64,000 nt of DNA. Origin: an uncultured Saprospiraceae bacterium (GTDB lineage Bacteria > Bacteroidota > Bacteroidia > Chitinophagales > Saprospiraceae). The notes beneath the pieces are model-generated. The model searched no databases and was not told the origin of the DNA. It worked only from the letters and a program-made list of their open reading frames with translations. The translations under genes and the position numbers were made by a program. The DNA is taken from positions 118,458-182,457 of the forward strand of contig CALDGQ010000023.1 in NCBI GenBank assembly GCA_937941765.1, read 5' to 3'. Positions 44,136 through 52,991 of the stretch are shown here, in pieces (position 1 is the first letter of the stretch; every line of letters starts with the position of its first letter).

Positions 44136-45548
44136 TTACTTTTTTACGATATTCTCAATTTTTGAAACACCATCTTTATTAACCAATTGAAGTGAATATA
44201 AACCGCTTGCAAGACTGCTTGTATAAATCGTATAGGTATCAACTGCTGGATCTAATACTTTAGTTTTGACAATTCGACCATCCATACTAACGAGTTGCAA
44301 CTCCGTTTTTAACATCGTATTTGCAAGGTCTAAATTAACGGTGACAAAATTATCAAATGGGTTTGGATATGCCTTTTTTATTGTTAATACTGGTTTTTTA
44401 TTCCTTTTTTGAAACAAAGTAAATGATCCCATTCCTATTAAAAGTGAACAAAGCATTCCACCTAAAATAATATTGTTATTAGTTGAATTGTTGTTGCTTG
44501 GCTTATTTATTCTCTTCGCATTTTGATAGGCTACATATTGCTGTACTTGGTTGGATAAATCGAAAAAAGCAGCGTTGTCTGCAAATGCCATGGTATCATT
44601 TTTAAAATAAAAACTGAGTTCCCGTTCGATTTGATCAACCTCAAAATTATTAGAAAGATAATCCAACTGATAAATTGATTTGATCTGTTCTTTGATATTC
44701 GCATAGATATTTCCTAAAGCTTTTGCCGAATTGGTATGATAATAAAATCCACTTGTTTGGTCTGACAACTTTTTCAATACATTAGTATTTACATTTCCAA
44801 GACCAATAATATAAATCGATATCCCTTGTTCATTTGCATATTTAATCACCTGTTGATGTGTCTTTTTTGAACTATTGTCTACGCCATCCGTCAGACCTAC
44901 AATAACAGATCTAGGGTTATTACTTTTGCTCAACTTGTCAATTCCTGTATAAAGTGCATCAAAAAATGCGGTACCACCACCCGCTTGTATCTTGTTGATC
45001 GTAGCTCTAACTTTTTTATAATCAGTTGTCAAGTCAATTACTTTATCTACACGTGAAGCAAAGCCAACAACAAGCATGGAATCTTGATCACTGTTCTCCG
45101 TTTTCAAGAATTCACTTATTCCTTCTTTTGCATAATCAATGGGGCCAGGTGTATAGTCAAAGGAATAATTTTTACGTGAAGAAGTTTTATTTTTTGAATT
45201 CTTTATTCCAGTGTAGACCTTTCTACCGGACATAGATCCAGAATGATCCAAAACGATTCCAATATTGAGCCCTTTTTTTTCTGAAATATTTTTCAAGCAG
45301 ATGACCTCACAATCTTTACCATTTTCTTTTATTCCAATTTCGTTTTTATTCAATAACCACAGTGGTTTACCCGCTTTATTTTTGGATTGAAATACAACTG
45401 AAATGCTAGGAAAAGCATCTGGATATACTTGAATGATGGAAGCCTCAAATAAATTATTGTCAGAAATAATTTCTGTCTCAACATCTCGGTTTTGTCCAAA
45501 ACAGTTGATGACGATTAATAAGAGAAAAATTGTTTTTAAAAATTTCAT
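44136..45548 (-). CDS. VWA-domain protein with C-terminal helix and T9SS sorting domain
   Basis: A 470-residue exported protein. Signal peptide 1-18 (MKFLKTIFLLLIVINCFG). The von Willebrand A domain (~93-280) has the MIDAS motif DHSGSMS at 101 and the later GLTDGVDN, both intact, so a divalent cation should bind. Residues 360-379 form a single strongly hydrophobic helix followed by QKRNKK, and residues 393-470 are a T9SS type A sorting domain (AYPNPFDNFVTVNLDL ... ASGLYSLQLVN). A transmembrane-like helix right before a secretion signal is unusual. It lies behind the sigma/anti-sigma pair on the same strand. Confidence 0.85.
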   Translation of the reverse strand: MKFLKTIFLLLIVINCFGQNRDVETEIISDNNLFEASIIQVYPDAFPSISVVFQSKNKAGKPLWLLNKNEIGIKENGKDCEVICLKNISEKKGLNIGIVLDHSGSMSGRKVYTGIKNSKNKTSSRKNYSFDYTPGPIDYAKEGISEFLKTENSDQDSMLVVGFASRVDKVIDLTTDYKKVRATINKIQAGGGTAFFDALYTGIDKLSKSNNPRSVIVGLTDGVDNSSKKTHQQVIKYANEQGISIYIIGLGNVNTNVLKKLSDQTSGFYYHTNSAKALGNIYANIKEQIKSIYQLDYLSNNFEVDQIERELSFYFKNDTMAFADNAAFFDLSNQVQQYVAYQNAKRINKPSNNNSTNNNIILGGMLCSLLIGMGSFTLFQKRNKKPVLTIKKAYPNPFDNFVTVNLDLANTMLKTELQLVSMDGRIVKTKVLDPAVDTYTIYTSSLASGLYSLQLVNKDGVSKIENIVKK

Positions 45549-45653
45549 GGTTGTAGATTTTATATTTGATTAGCACATAGGTGTAACCGTTATGTCCGTG
45601 TAAATGACAATTATTTGAGGTCCGTAATTTAAATGTTAGTTTCTAGCCGTTGG

Positions 45654-46358
45654 TTATTTCTGCCAATCTTCAATGACTTTTTGCAGCTGATCTTTAGTTA
45701 GGTTATACAGGACTTTCTCCGTTTTTATTCCGTTTTTATTGATGATAATTTGAAAAGCGTTACCATCTTTTGAAACTTTTCGGTTGATTTCGATTTTTTT
45801 ACTTTCATGTTTAGCTGAAATATTAATTTTTTCAAGCCGATCCCAGTCTCCATCTTTTAAATGCTTTGTTGCAAAATCTTTCAATGTTGGTGTTACTCCC
45901 GAGGTCAAATTTGAACCACCTTTAAAATTGTATTGTACACTGAGGTTATAACGCTCTGCAATACCGGATGCATTTTTATTGTTATCTATTGATTTGTACT
46001 CATATTTTTTAACTTCCGTTTTAACCGTACGTATGGTCGTCTCTGTTTGTACTGATTCATGATGTTCAGCTCCATGATTTTGTGAAGTTTCACTAAGCGG
46101 TTCAGACAAAAGTTCAACGGATGATTCTTCAGAATTTGTAATTAAATTGTTGAATGTTTCCGATGGAAGTAAAAATGTAAGTGCAACGCCCAAACCAATG
46201 AACCATAGACCTTTCCAAATCCATTTCCCAGAACTTCCTTTTGGTGTCACATTAGGAAGGCTAGGTTGAAACTCGTTCCACATATCATCAGCACCATCAA
46301 ATTGAATTTGATCGACTTCCCGCTTGATAAATTGTTCTAATTGGTCTCTATCTTCCAT
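45654..46358 (-). CDS. probable anti-sigma factor, membrane-anchored
   Basis: A 234-residue protein with a short acidic cytoplasmic N-terminus (MEDRDQLEQFIKREVDQIQF) that can bind sigma, one transmembrane helix (~47-63, GLWFIGLGVALTFLLPS) and an extracytoplasmic tail of ~165 residues. Its start overlaps the sigma factor's stop by 11 bases, which indicates translational coupling. It has no zinc-binding anti-sigma motif, so the assignment rests on position, topology and the overlap. The VWA gene follows 105 bases downstream on the same strand. Confidence 0.7.
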   Translation of the reverse strand: MEDRDQLEQFIKREVDQIQFDGADDMWNEFQPSLPNVTPKGSSGKWIWKGLWFIGLGVALTFLLPSETFNNLITNSEESSVELLSEPLSETSQNHGAEHHESVQTETTIRTVKTEVKKYEYKSIDNNKNASGIAERYNLSVQYNFKGGSNLTSGVTPTLKDFATKHLKDGDWDRLEKINISAKHESKKIEINRKVSKDGNAFQIIINKNGIKTEKVLYNLTKDQLQKVIEDWQK

Positions 46359-46854
46359 GGTGATTTTCTACTTCAAATAGTTCTAAAATCTTTTTCTTCC
46401 CAGCGTTTATGTGCCAATTGGAGGTATGAATCGAAATATTTAATTCTTTTGCAATTTCCTTATGTGACCATCCTTCAAAAATATACAGATTGAAGATCAG
46501 TCGTGTTTGGGGTGGAAAATTTTTGATTAACTCCATCATTTCCTGACGGACCATATTGTATTCTGCATCGTTGCAATTGAAGTTGTCCGAAATAATCTGG
46601 TCTCCAATATTTACGAATTTTATTTTCTGACTCCGTATATGGTTGATACATTGATTGACAATTATTTTTTTAATCAATGAAAATCGACCTTTCTCATTTA
46701 CAGTGTTAGATTGTTCATACTTAAAGTATTTTAGCATCGCATCATTGAATACTTCTTTAGCATTGTTTCGATCTCCACAATACCGAATACATAAAGCAAA
46801 AAAGGAGCGATATGCATTTTTATAAACCTGCTCTTGTTTTAATTTTTGATTCAA
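46348..46854 (-). CDS. ECF-type RNA polymerase sigma factor
   Basis: A 168-residue sigma factor. Sigma2 spans ~15-80 (RYCGDRNNAKEVFNDAMLKYF) and sigma4 ~110-165 (LIFNLYIFEGWSHKEIAKEL, SIHTSNWHINAGKKK). It is the normal length for an ECF sigma with no extension. The stop overlaps the anti-sigma start. The probable targets are envelope genes, including the cluster itself, but no promoter match was seen. Confidence 0.9.
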   Translation of the reverse strand: MNQKLKQEQVYKNAYRSFFALCIRYCGDRNNAKEVFNDAMLKYFKYEQSNTVNEKGRFSLIKKIIVNQCINHIRSQKIKFVNIGDQIISDNFNCNDAEYNMVRQEMMELIKNFPPQTRLIFNLYIFEGWSHKEIAKELNISIHTSNWHINAGKKKILELFEVENHHGR

Positions 46855-47054
46855 TGAATTTCGATTTTCCTTGTTTCTTTATTACAATCATTCGTTGTTA
46901 CATTAATAAGTACACTAAATGAGTAGGTTATCGTGGGTGTATTTTCAATAAAAATACGAATTTATCGTTATAAATATCTTATTCTGTTGATAGTCAGTAA
47001 ATTAAGGGATAAATTTTTTTCTAAAAAAGATGGTATTTTTTATAAAATCATAGG

Positions 47055-47897
47055 ATGCAAAAGCTACTTTTCATTTTTCCGCTATTATTAAGTCTTGTGC
47101 TCAACGCTCAAAATAGCCCACCCAACCCATTAGGAGTCAGAAGTCATGGTATCGGTAATGCTTCAGTAGCTTTGAATGATATCAATAGTCTTTTCAACAA
47201 TCAAGCTGGCTTGGCTGATTTAGAAAATATAAGTTTGCTTTTTTCCGGACAAGAAACATTTAGAGCTCCTTATTCTGATAACATTGGTGCTGGAATAGGT
47301 GTACCATCTGCTTTAGGGGCATTTGGTTTGAGTATTCACTATTTTGGTCTTCCCAACATCAATCAAACAAAAGTTGGGTTGGCTTATGCTCGAAAATTAT
47401 CGGAAAATCTTTCTGGTGCTGTCCAATTTGATATGTTGCATACTCAAATTTCTAACGATTCGAAAAGTAATTTATTCACGGTTGAAATTGGTGTACAATA
47501 CAGAATAGTTGAAAAATTATTACTCGGACTCCATCTATACAATCCGATAAAATTAGAAATAATTGAAGACGAATTTTTGCCAACGATTATTCGATTAGGT
47601 GGAACGTACATGCTATATGAAAGATTCTTGATTCATGCTGAGTTAGAAAAAGCTATCGATTATTCACTTGTTTTAAAAAGCGGGTTAGAGGTGGAAATTG
47701 TTCACAATCTTTGGTTCAGAACAGGTTTCCAAAACAAACCAACTACAATTAATGCTGGCACTGGCTATCAATTTAAAAAAGGATTTCGATTTGATTTAGC
47801 ATGCTCCTATCAACATGGACAAATTCTAAATTCAAGTGGTATTTTAGGATCCTCAGGCTTGGTTCCAAGTATTGGATTTGGGTTTGAGTTTATTTGA
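47055..47897 (+). CDS. PorV/PorQ-family outer-membrane protein
   Basis: A 280-residue outer-membrane beta-barrel. Signal peptide 1-18 (MQKLLFIFPLLLSLVLNA). The N-terminal signature RSHGIGNASVALNDINSLFNN and NQAGLADL is the PorV/PorQ (UPF0164) pattern, then alternating strands (GLHLYNPIKLEI, FRTGFQNKP, GFRFDLACSYQHG) to a hydrophobic final residue (FGFEFI). PorV shuttles T9SS cargo to the attachment complex; the shorter length here suggests a paralog rather than PorV itself. Stands alone between sigma and DUF6090 genes, convergent with the latter. Confidence 0.8.
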   Translation: MQKLLFIFPLLLSLVLNAQNSPPNPLGVRSHGIGNASVALNDINSLFNNQAGLADLENISLLFSGQETFRAPYSDNIGAGIGVPSALGAFGLSIHYFGLPNINQTKVGLAYARKLSENLSGAVQFDMLHTQISNDSKSNLFTVEIGVQYRIVEKLLLGLHLYNPIKLEIIEDEFLPTIIRLGGTYMLYERFLIHAELEKAIDYSLVLKSGLEVEIVHNLWFRTGFQNKPTTINAGTGYQFKKGFRFDLACSYQHGQILNSSGILGSSGLVPSIGFGFEFI

Positions 47898-47946
47898 GGC
47901 AACATTTTGATTTATACAACTAATTACAACAATACAATTACTAATT

Positions 47947-48507
47947 CTATTCTTCACTACTAACAATTCCTTTTTCCAATATTTCTTCAATTGCAGCTAT
48001 TAATTCTTGTTCTGCATTTATTATATCCCCCAGTGTCATTTTGAATAGTATCTTCTTTCCTGAACCAGCATTTTCTAAATTGGGAAATAATATATCAAGT
48101 TGTCTTTCAAATCTCAACTGCAGATTTTCTTTTCTATCTTCAATATCAGCTAATGCGGATAGTTTTTCATAACTTATTAATTCTATTTTAGAATTGGAAA
48201 TAGAATTCCATGCATTGGTTTTTATAGTTGGAAAATGAAGACCATTCACTTTATTTAATAAATCAAGCATAGGAAGCTTATCATCGTTCAGGTACACGTC
48301 TACAGTATCGATTGATGCCATTTGAGCAGGAATTACATCTTTAATATCAGCGACGCTATCTTCCAATTCCTTTTCTATAGCAGAAAATATTCGATTCAGA
48401 TACTCTTTATCCTTTCTATCTTCATTCCAATTGTTGATAAATAATGCGATCAAGATTCCGATGATTACGGGGATGATTTCTCTTATTAGTTTGCTAAGGT
48501 GCTTCAT
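47947..48507 (-). CDS. DUF6090 family membrane protein
   Basis: A 186-residue protein with one N-terminal transmembrane helix (IIPVIIGILIALFINNWNED) followed by a helical extracytoplasmic domain beginning LNRIFSAIEKELEDSV. This N-terminal pattern defines DUF6090, a Bacteroidota family often in tandem paralog arrays. Function unknown. The NUDIX gene lies 9 bases upstream on the same strand, so the two probably share a transcript. Confidence 0.85.
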   Translation of the reverse strand: MKHLSKLIREIIPVIIGILIALFINNWNEDRKDKEYLNRIFSAIEKELEDSVADIKDVIPAQMASIDTVDVYLNDDKLPMLDLLNKVNGLHFPTIKTNAWNSISNSKIELISYEKLSALADIEDRKENLQLRFERQLDILFPNLENAGSGKKILFKMTLGDIINAEQELIAAIEEILEKGIVSSEE

Positions 48508-48516
48508 TGGGGAATG

Positions 48517-49071
48517 TTAATTAAATAATTCAGGAAACATTAAATAAGCTTTCATGATTAATCCCACAGAATCTCCAGTCCAAATTTCTCCGTTTTTTAC
48601 CATTTCAATAGTTTCTGCTGGTGACTTTTTTAATAGTTCAATTTCTTCAGTTGAGTCAAAACTCTGAATACTATTAAATTCTAAATTTGCGGCTAAAAAA
48701 CCATAGGTGACATGGGTAGACTTTGTTGGTGTATTCGACATTTTCCCAATTGGAACTAGGTTTTCAATTTGTGTTTTTATACCTGTTTCCTCTTCCAATT
48801 CGGCCAACGCAGATTCTTCAATTGTTTTGTCTTTTTGCTGAAATCCCGCAGGAAGTTCAATCAAGATCTCGCCTACACCATGTTTGTATTGTTTAACAAA
48901 AACAATTTCATTTTCTGTTGTGATTGGTAGTATCATTGCAACTTTTCCCAAGGTAGTTATAAAATAATCGTTTATAATTTCCCCATTCGGTAATTCTATT
49001 TCATGTTTTTTTATAGGAAACCATTTGCTTGGCGATACATCAATCTCATTTAGGATTTTCCACTTTTGCAT
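48517..49071 (-). CDS. NUDIX hydrolase (ADP-ribose pyrophosphatase-like) with variant box
   Basis: A 184-residue NUDIX protein. The box reads GFQQKDKTIEESALAELEEE then TG. The three metal-binding glutamates (AELxEE) are kept, but the first Glu is Lys and the usual Arg is Ala. Flanking features such as VKQYKHGVGEILIELPAG match ADP-ribose pyrophosphatases, which cleave ADP-ribose to AMP and ribose-5-phosphate; substrate is an inference. It precedes DUF6090 in the same minus-strand run. Confidence 0.82.
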   Translation of the reverse strand: MQKWKILNEIDVSPSKWFPIKKHEIELPNGEIINDYFITTLGKVAMILPITTENEIVFVKQYKHGVGEILIELPAGFQQKDKTIEESALAELEEETGIKTQIENLVPIGKMSNTPTKSTHVTYGFLAANLEFNSIQSFDSTEEIELLKKSPAETIEMVKNGEIWTGDSVGLIMKAYLMFPELFN

Positions 49072-49131
49072 ATTAATTTGATTCTAAGTTTTTCTATAAG
49101 ATTGCATCTGCAATTTTTATCTTGGTTTTTA

Positions 49132-49464
49132 CTATTTCCCATTGATAACAATCGTCCCAACCATTTCAGGCAAATTTCTTATTTCAGTCCAATATTCCTT
49201 TTGCACATCTTCATCTATATATATAGGAGTTCGTTCACCATATAGTCGATCTGTACCATCTTTTTTACAACCAGAAATCCAATAATCTTCGCCTGTCTCA
49301 GCATCAATATAATTAGATTTGAATCCGGCTCCACTTAATGTTTCGAACCTCTTATTTTTGTAATAAATTGATTTCATTGTTTTAGAGAACGTTACTCTAC
49401 AAATACACGCATCACCTGTTAGATTATCTCCTTTATATTCAATATACATTATTCGAGTCTTCAT
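49132..49464 (-). CDS. conserved 110-residue protein of unknown function
   Basis: A short cytoplasmic protein starting MKTRIMYIEYKGDNL. The order RVTFSKTMKSIYYKNKRF, GAGFKSNYIDAETGEDYWIS, GCKKDGTDRLYGE recurs in a widespread family of this exact length (~110 aa) without assigned function, sometimes mislabelled in databases. Two cysteines at C19/C21 are not conserved as a metal site. Precedes the NUDIX gene by 60 bases on the same strand. Confidence 0.75.
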   Translation of the reverse strand: MKTRIMYIEYKGDNLTGDACICRVTFSKTMKSIYYKNKRFETLSGAGFKSNYIDAETGEDYWISGCKKDGTDRLYGERTPIYIDEDVQKEYWTEIRNLPEMVGTIVINGK

Positions 49465-49737
49465 CTTCTTTATTTTTAAGTATAATTGAAAAAAATTATC
49501 AATGAGAAATTACCACCAAAAAAATTCCTTAAAGCAAATTTCCAACTATAAAATAATAACAACAAAATACCATTTCCCTCCAATTTAACCTAATCTTAGA
49601 ATATATAAACCCTTTAACTACAAATCAACAACATATACCCATTTAACCATGAGTAAAAACATCAGCAAACTTGAAAGAATCTTAAAAGGATGAAATAAAA
49701 AATGAGGTGTGAAGAATCTCTAAAAAAGGATAGATAC

Positions 49738-50301
49738 TTACCAATTCAAAGTGAGGCAATGAAACTCATCATCAAAATCTAATCTGCCAATAAGTACATT
49801 GTTGTCTTCTTCTTTTAATACGAAGTCATACTTATCCAAGATTTTAATCATAGATGTGTTGGTATTGAAAACTCTTGCCGTGATGGTTCTATAACCCAAA
49901 TCTTTTGCAATTTTCAAAATATAATCCGCCAATAAACCACCCAATCCTTTGCCGTGCCACGCATCCAGAATAGTGATCGCAAATTCTGCTGATTTAAATT
50001 CTTCAGCAGCAATTCTCGCGATACCAATAATTTGTTTTTCATCGCCATCAATTACTTCCGCAACAATTGCCATTTCTTTGGAATAATCGAGTTTTGTAAA
50101 TCGATTAATTAACTGATCATTGATTTTTACAATACCGAGAAAACGGTTATGCATTGTTTTGTCCGACACCATTTTCTCCAATGATTTATACTTCGAGCCA
50201 TCATCCGGATGAATTGGACGCAATTGTACAACGGTACCATCCCTTAAGGAAATAGGTTTGATATATTGAATTGGGTAGGTATTTTCTAGTAGTTTACTCA
50301 T
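49738..50301 (-). CDS. GNAT-family N-acetyltransferase
   Basis: A 187-residue GNAT enzyme. The fold is recognised by LRPIHPDDGSKYKSL at ~27-41, the acetyl-CoA loop GKGLGGLLADYILKIAKDLG (~116-135) and the C-terminal VFNTNTSMIKILDKYDFVL. The acceptor is unknown; family members acetylate antibiotics, amino acids or proteins. It appears to be transcribed alone, with a 270-base gap before the next gene. Confidence 0.85.
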   Translation of the reverse strand: MSKLLENTYPIQYIKPISLRDGTVVQLRPIHPDDGSKYKSLEKMVSDKTMHNRFLGIVKINDQLINRFTKLDYSKEMAIVAEVIDGDEKQIIGIARIAAEEFKSAEFAITILDAWHGKGLGGLLADYILKIAKDLGYRTITARVFNTNTSMIKILDKYDFVLKEEDNNVLIGRLDFDDEFHCLTLNW

Positions 50302-50503
50302 TGTACAAACTGATATTTATAATTCAGCATCATTGTAAAGAGCAATGATAATTGGTTTGAGTTACAAATGAGTTACACAGATTAGTTTTTAACTTATGTG
50401 ACGAATAGATATTGATAGGCGTAAGAATCGGGGCAGTCTTAGGTTAGGAGGTTCCACGATGCTTCTTTTTATAATGCACAACCTAGTTGAGTTTAATCGT
50501 TGT

Positions 50504-51538
50504 TCACACCAAAACACGAATCTCAAACCCATCATTCCGAATCACTTCAAAAGAACCTCCTAATTCGTCCGCACGCATTTTCATATTACTCAAACCCATG
50601 CCTTCGCTTTTTGCAATGTCTGTCTTGGTCCCGTTATCAAAAACAATTAATAACAATCCTTTTTCATTCTTAGTTAATTTAATTACAACCAGATCACCAT
50701 TGGAATGTTTGAAAATGTTGGTTAAGGCTTCTTTGAAAATTAAGTAGATATTCTTTCTGACTTCCGGAAGTATATTGTCAGATCCTGCCACTCCATCGAC
50801 TTCAAATTGATAGTTGAATTTAGATTTCTCCAATTTATTGAGTGCATAATCTCTCATTTTGTCCAAGAGATTTTCATACTTGTCTTTATTGCTATCCATA
50901 GACCAAACAATGTCTCTCATTCGCTCCATCGCATCCCGACTCATCAAACTCATCTCTTGCATTTCAGATTTTTGTTGGTCGCCTAATGACAAGGACAACA
51001 GCTCTGATTGCATCGCAATACCGGCAAGGATAGTCCCGACATCATCATGAAGATCACTGGATATTTTTGTTCGAATTGATTCCACCGCCTCTGTAATAAC
51101 GTTCAATTTCTCTTTTATCTCTTCCACATTTGATTGATTCATCTTACGGAGCTTCTCTTGAATTTCCTTTAAATGATTGCCAACTATATTCACATAAATA
51201 TCAGCAGTAGAATTATTTTTGATTTGATCAATAGTCGTACTCATAACAACTAATTCACCAATTGCTCTAACATCAGCAGAACGCTTGGAATCATCCAACA
51301 AAGCCATCACTCCAAAATGCTCACTCACTCCTTTTTTCGCTAAGGATATACCTTGTTTTAGAATTTCTACACTACCTGACTCAATAATGAAAAGCCGTTT
51401 TCCTTCTTCCCCATCTCTGATGATATAGTCCCCATCTTGATATCGTTCTTCATTTAAAGCAGTTGCTAACAACTTCAAATTGGCTTCACTGAGTCCTTGT
51501 AATAAATTACTTTTTTTCCAATTACTAAATTCACTCAT
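50504..51538 (-). CDS. soluble histidine kinase with cyclic-nucleotide-binding domain
   Basis: A 344-residue cytoplasmic protein. Residues ~1-120 form a cNMP-binding/CAP-like domain (YQDGDYIIRDGEEGKRLFII, SVEILKQG, FGVMALLDDSKRSADV). A linker helix (~120-150) leads to a HisKA_3-type dimerisation motif SSDLHDDVGTILAGI (~162) and a HATPase_c domain (~255-344, FKEALTNIFKHSNG, FDNGTK, GMGLSNMKMRADELGG). It has no transmembrane helices and no neighbouring response regulator. It could sense a cyclic nucleotide and control a distant regulator of the NarL/FixJ type, the usual HisKA_3 partner. Confidence 0.85.
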   Translation of the reverse strand: MSEFSNWKKSNLLQGLSEANLKLLATALNEERYQDGDYIIRDGEEGKRLFIIESGSVEILKQGISLAKKGVSEHFGVMALLDDSKRSADVRAIGELVVMSTTIDQIKNNSTADIYVNIVGNHLKEIQEKLRKMNQSNVEEIKEKLNVITEAVESIRTKISSDLHDDVGTILAGIAMQSELLSLSLGDQQKSEMQEMSLMSRDAMERMRDIVWSMDSNKDKYENLLDKMRDYALNKLEKSKFNYQFEVDGVAGSDNILPEVRKNIYLIFKEALTNIFKHSNGDLVVIKLTKNEKGLLLIVFDNGTKTDIAKSEGMGLSNMKMRADELGGSFEVIRNDGFEIRVLV

Positions 51539-51704
51539 GTCTTGTTTGGTAACAATATGTTTTGTTTACGACTCACTAATATAAAGCTAATTGTGAGGTT
51601 TGTAAGTTATTTTGATTAATTTCTTAGATGTTAAAAAATTCTTAACGAACCAACCAGTTTTTTTAAAGTATCGTTTTCAAAATAACAAACCAAAATAATT
51701 GAAA

Positions 51705-52154
51705 ATGAAAAATTTACTGTATTCCGCATTGTGTTTTTTTCTAACATTTGCCGTTGCTTGTAAAAAGGATGAGATTCCAGATACCATTGAGGTCTGCCCA
51801 GAAATGGTAACATCAACATCTATTGAAATTCCATTTGAAGCTTGCGCGTTTTTCGAACAAGGCAACATAGAAATTACTTTTGCAGAATTAATAGAAGATA
51901 CGAGATGCCCTGTAGAATTGAATTGTGAAAATGAAGGAAGAGCAATCATTACATTAGAAATTCTAGAAAATGAAATGATTTCAAATGTAACGTTGGGAAA
52001 TGATAGTGACGTATTGAACCTTGATTCAATTCCCGCTCATTTTATTTACAATGAATTTGAAATCAAATTGTTAGATATTAACCCTTATCCTAGTATCAAC
52101 GTTGACTTAAATGAAGCGGATTACAAAATATCATTGGTTATAAATCCACTTTAA
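51705..52154 (+). CDS. small lipoprotein with EDTRCP motif (first paralog)
   Basis: A 149-residue lipoprotein. The ATG at 51705 is used because it gives MKNLLYSALCFFLTFAVACK, a clean lipoprotein signal peptide; a TTG at 51699 would add two residues. The mature domain contains FAELIEDTRCPVELNCENEG (two Cys close together), a pattern shared by many uncharacterised periplasmic lipoproteins, followed by beta strands. Both this and the next gene share the EDTRCP core. Function unknown. Confidence 0.8.
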   Translation: MKNLLYSALCFFLTFAVACKKDEIPDTIEVCPEMVTSTSIEIPFEACAFFEQGNIEITFAELIEDTRCPVELNCENEGRAIITLEILENEMISNVTLGNDSDVLNLDSIPAHFIYNEFEIKLLDINPYPSINVDLNEADYKISLVINPL

Positions 52155-52351
52155 TTGGAATTAAGAATTGCTAATACATTTCTTCAAAATACACCCGAAT
52201 TTATCTAAAATAATTATTGGTTACTTGAATTTTAAATTGCATATGCTTGCTTATGCACCTGTCATATTATTGCCTAACAATAAAAACACAAAAACCAACT
52301 TCATATCTTCAACAAATAAATAAAATTAACTAAATAAAAACCTTTCAAATT

Positions 52352-52846
52352 ATGAAAAATCTATCGTATTGCACTTTATGCTTTTGTTTAATGCTCGCCC
52401 TAAGTTGCAAAAAAGACGATTTACAACTCGCAAACAATATCAACGCTTCCGAAGAAGTCGCACTTGAATTATTCCAACAAGCTAATTTTAAAGAGGGTAA
52501 TTTCAGCATTAAATTCACTCAACTAATCGAAGATACTAGATGTCCTATTGGAGCACAATGCTATGGTGTCGAATTGGCAAGAGTTCGAATGACAATCAAC
52601 GAAAATGGTTTGTTATCAGAATTTGATTTATGCACAGATGATCTGCCGGATCTAAAAGCCAGTGAAAAATTCACTTATGGCAACTACGAAATCAAATTAC
52701 AAAATGTTCTCCCTTATCCGACAGAAATTAACGAAAGTACACCAGCTTCTGAAGCTGTTTATGAATGTCCACCAACAAATTATATTACAGAAACCCAAGT
52801 ATCATTTGTCATTACACCTTTAAATACTTCTATAGGATCTAATTAA
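52352..52846 (+). CDS. small lipoprotein with EDTRCP motif (second paralog)
   Basis: A 164-residue lipoprotein, signal peptide MKNLSYCTLCFCLMLALSCK. Contains FTQLIEDTRCPIGAQCYGVE, the same motif as the preceding gene, plus two additional cysteines (FDLCTDD, VYECPPT) and the shared NPYPS/LPYPT turn. The paralogs diverge outside the core. They probably arose by tandem duplication and may have distinct ligands. Confidence 0.8.
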   Translation: MKNLSYCTLCFCLMLALSCKKDDLQLANNINASEEVALELFQQANFKEGNFSIKFTQLIEDTRCPIGAQCYGVELARVRMTINENGLLSEFDLCTDDLPDLKASEKFTYGNYEIKLQNVLPYPTEINESTPASEAVYECPPTNYITETQVSFVITPLNTSIGSN

Positions 52847-52873
52847 ATTAAGATGTTATAGTTTACCAGTTTG

Positions 52874-52926
52874 AAACCGCTTTTACTTTTTGAACGTCTG
52901 TGACCTAAAAAAGTAATTGCGGTTTT
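52874..52926 (+). terminator. probable terminator after the lipoprotein genes
   Basis: AAACCGC and GCGGTTT close a long stem whose second helix pairs ACTTTTT with AAAAAGT around a 15-base loop; TTTTAATAG follows. Position 28 bases after the second lipoprotein stop supports termination. Confidence 0.5.
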
Positions 52927-52991
52927 AATAGTAGAGCGCTCTTGCAATTCTATTCTCAATTTTATTGTAAATTCGCAGTAAGAAAGAGACT

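Noticed and set aside
49649..49693. 14-codon ORF MSKNISKLERILKG
   Set aside because: It is too short and has no supporting context.
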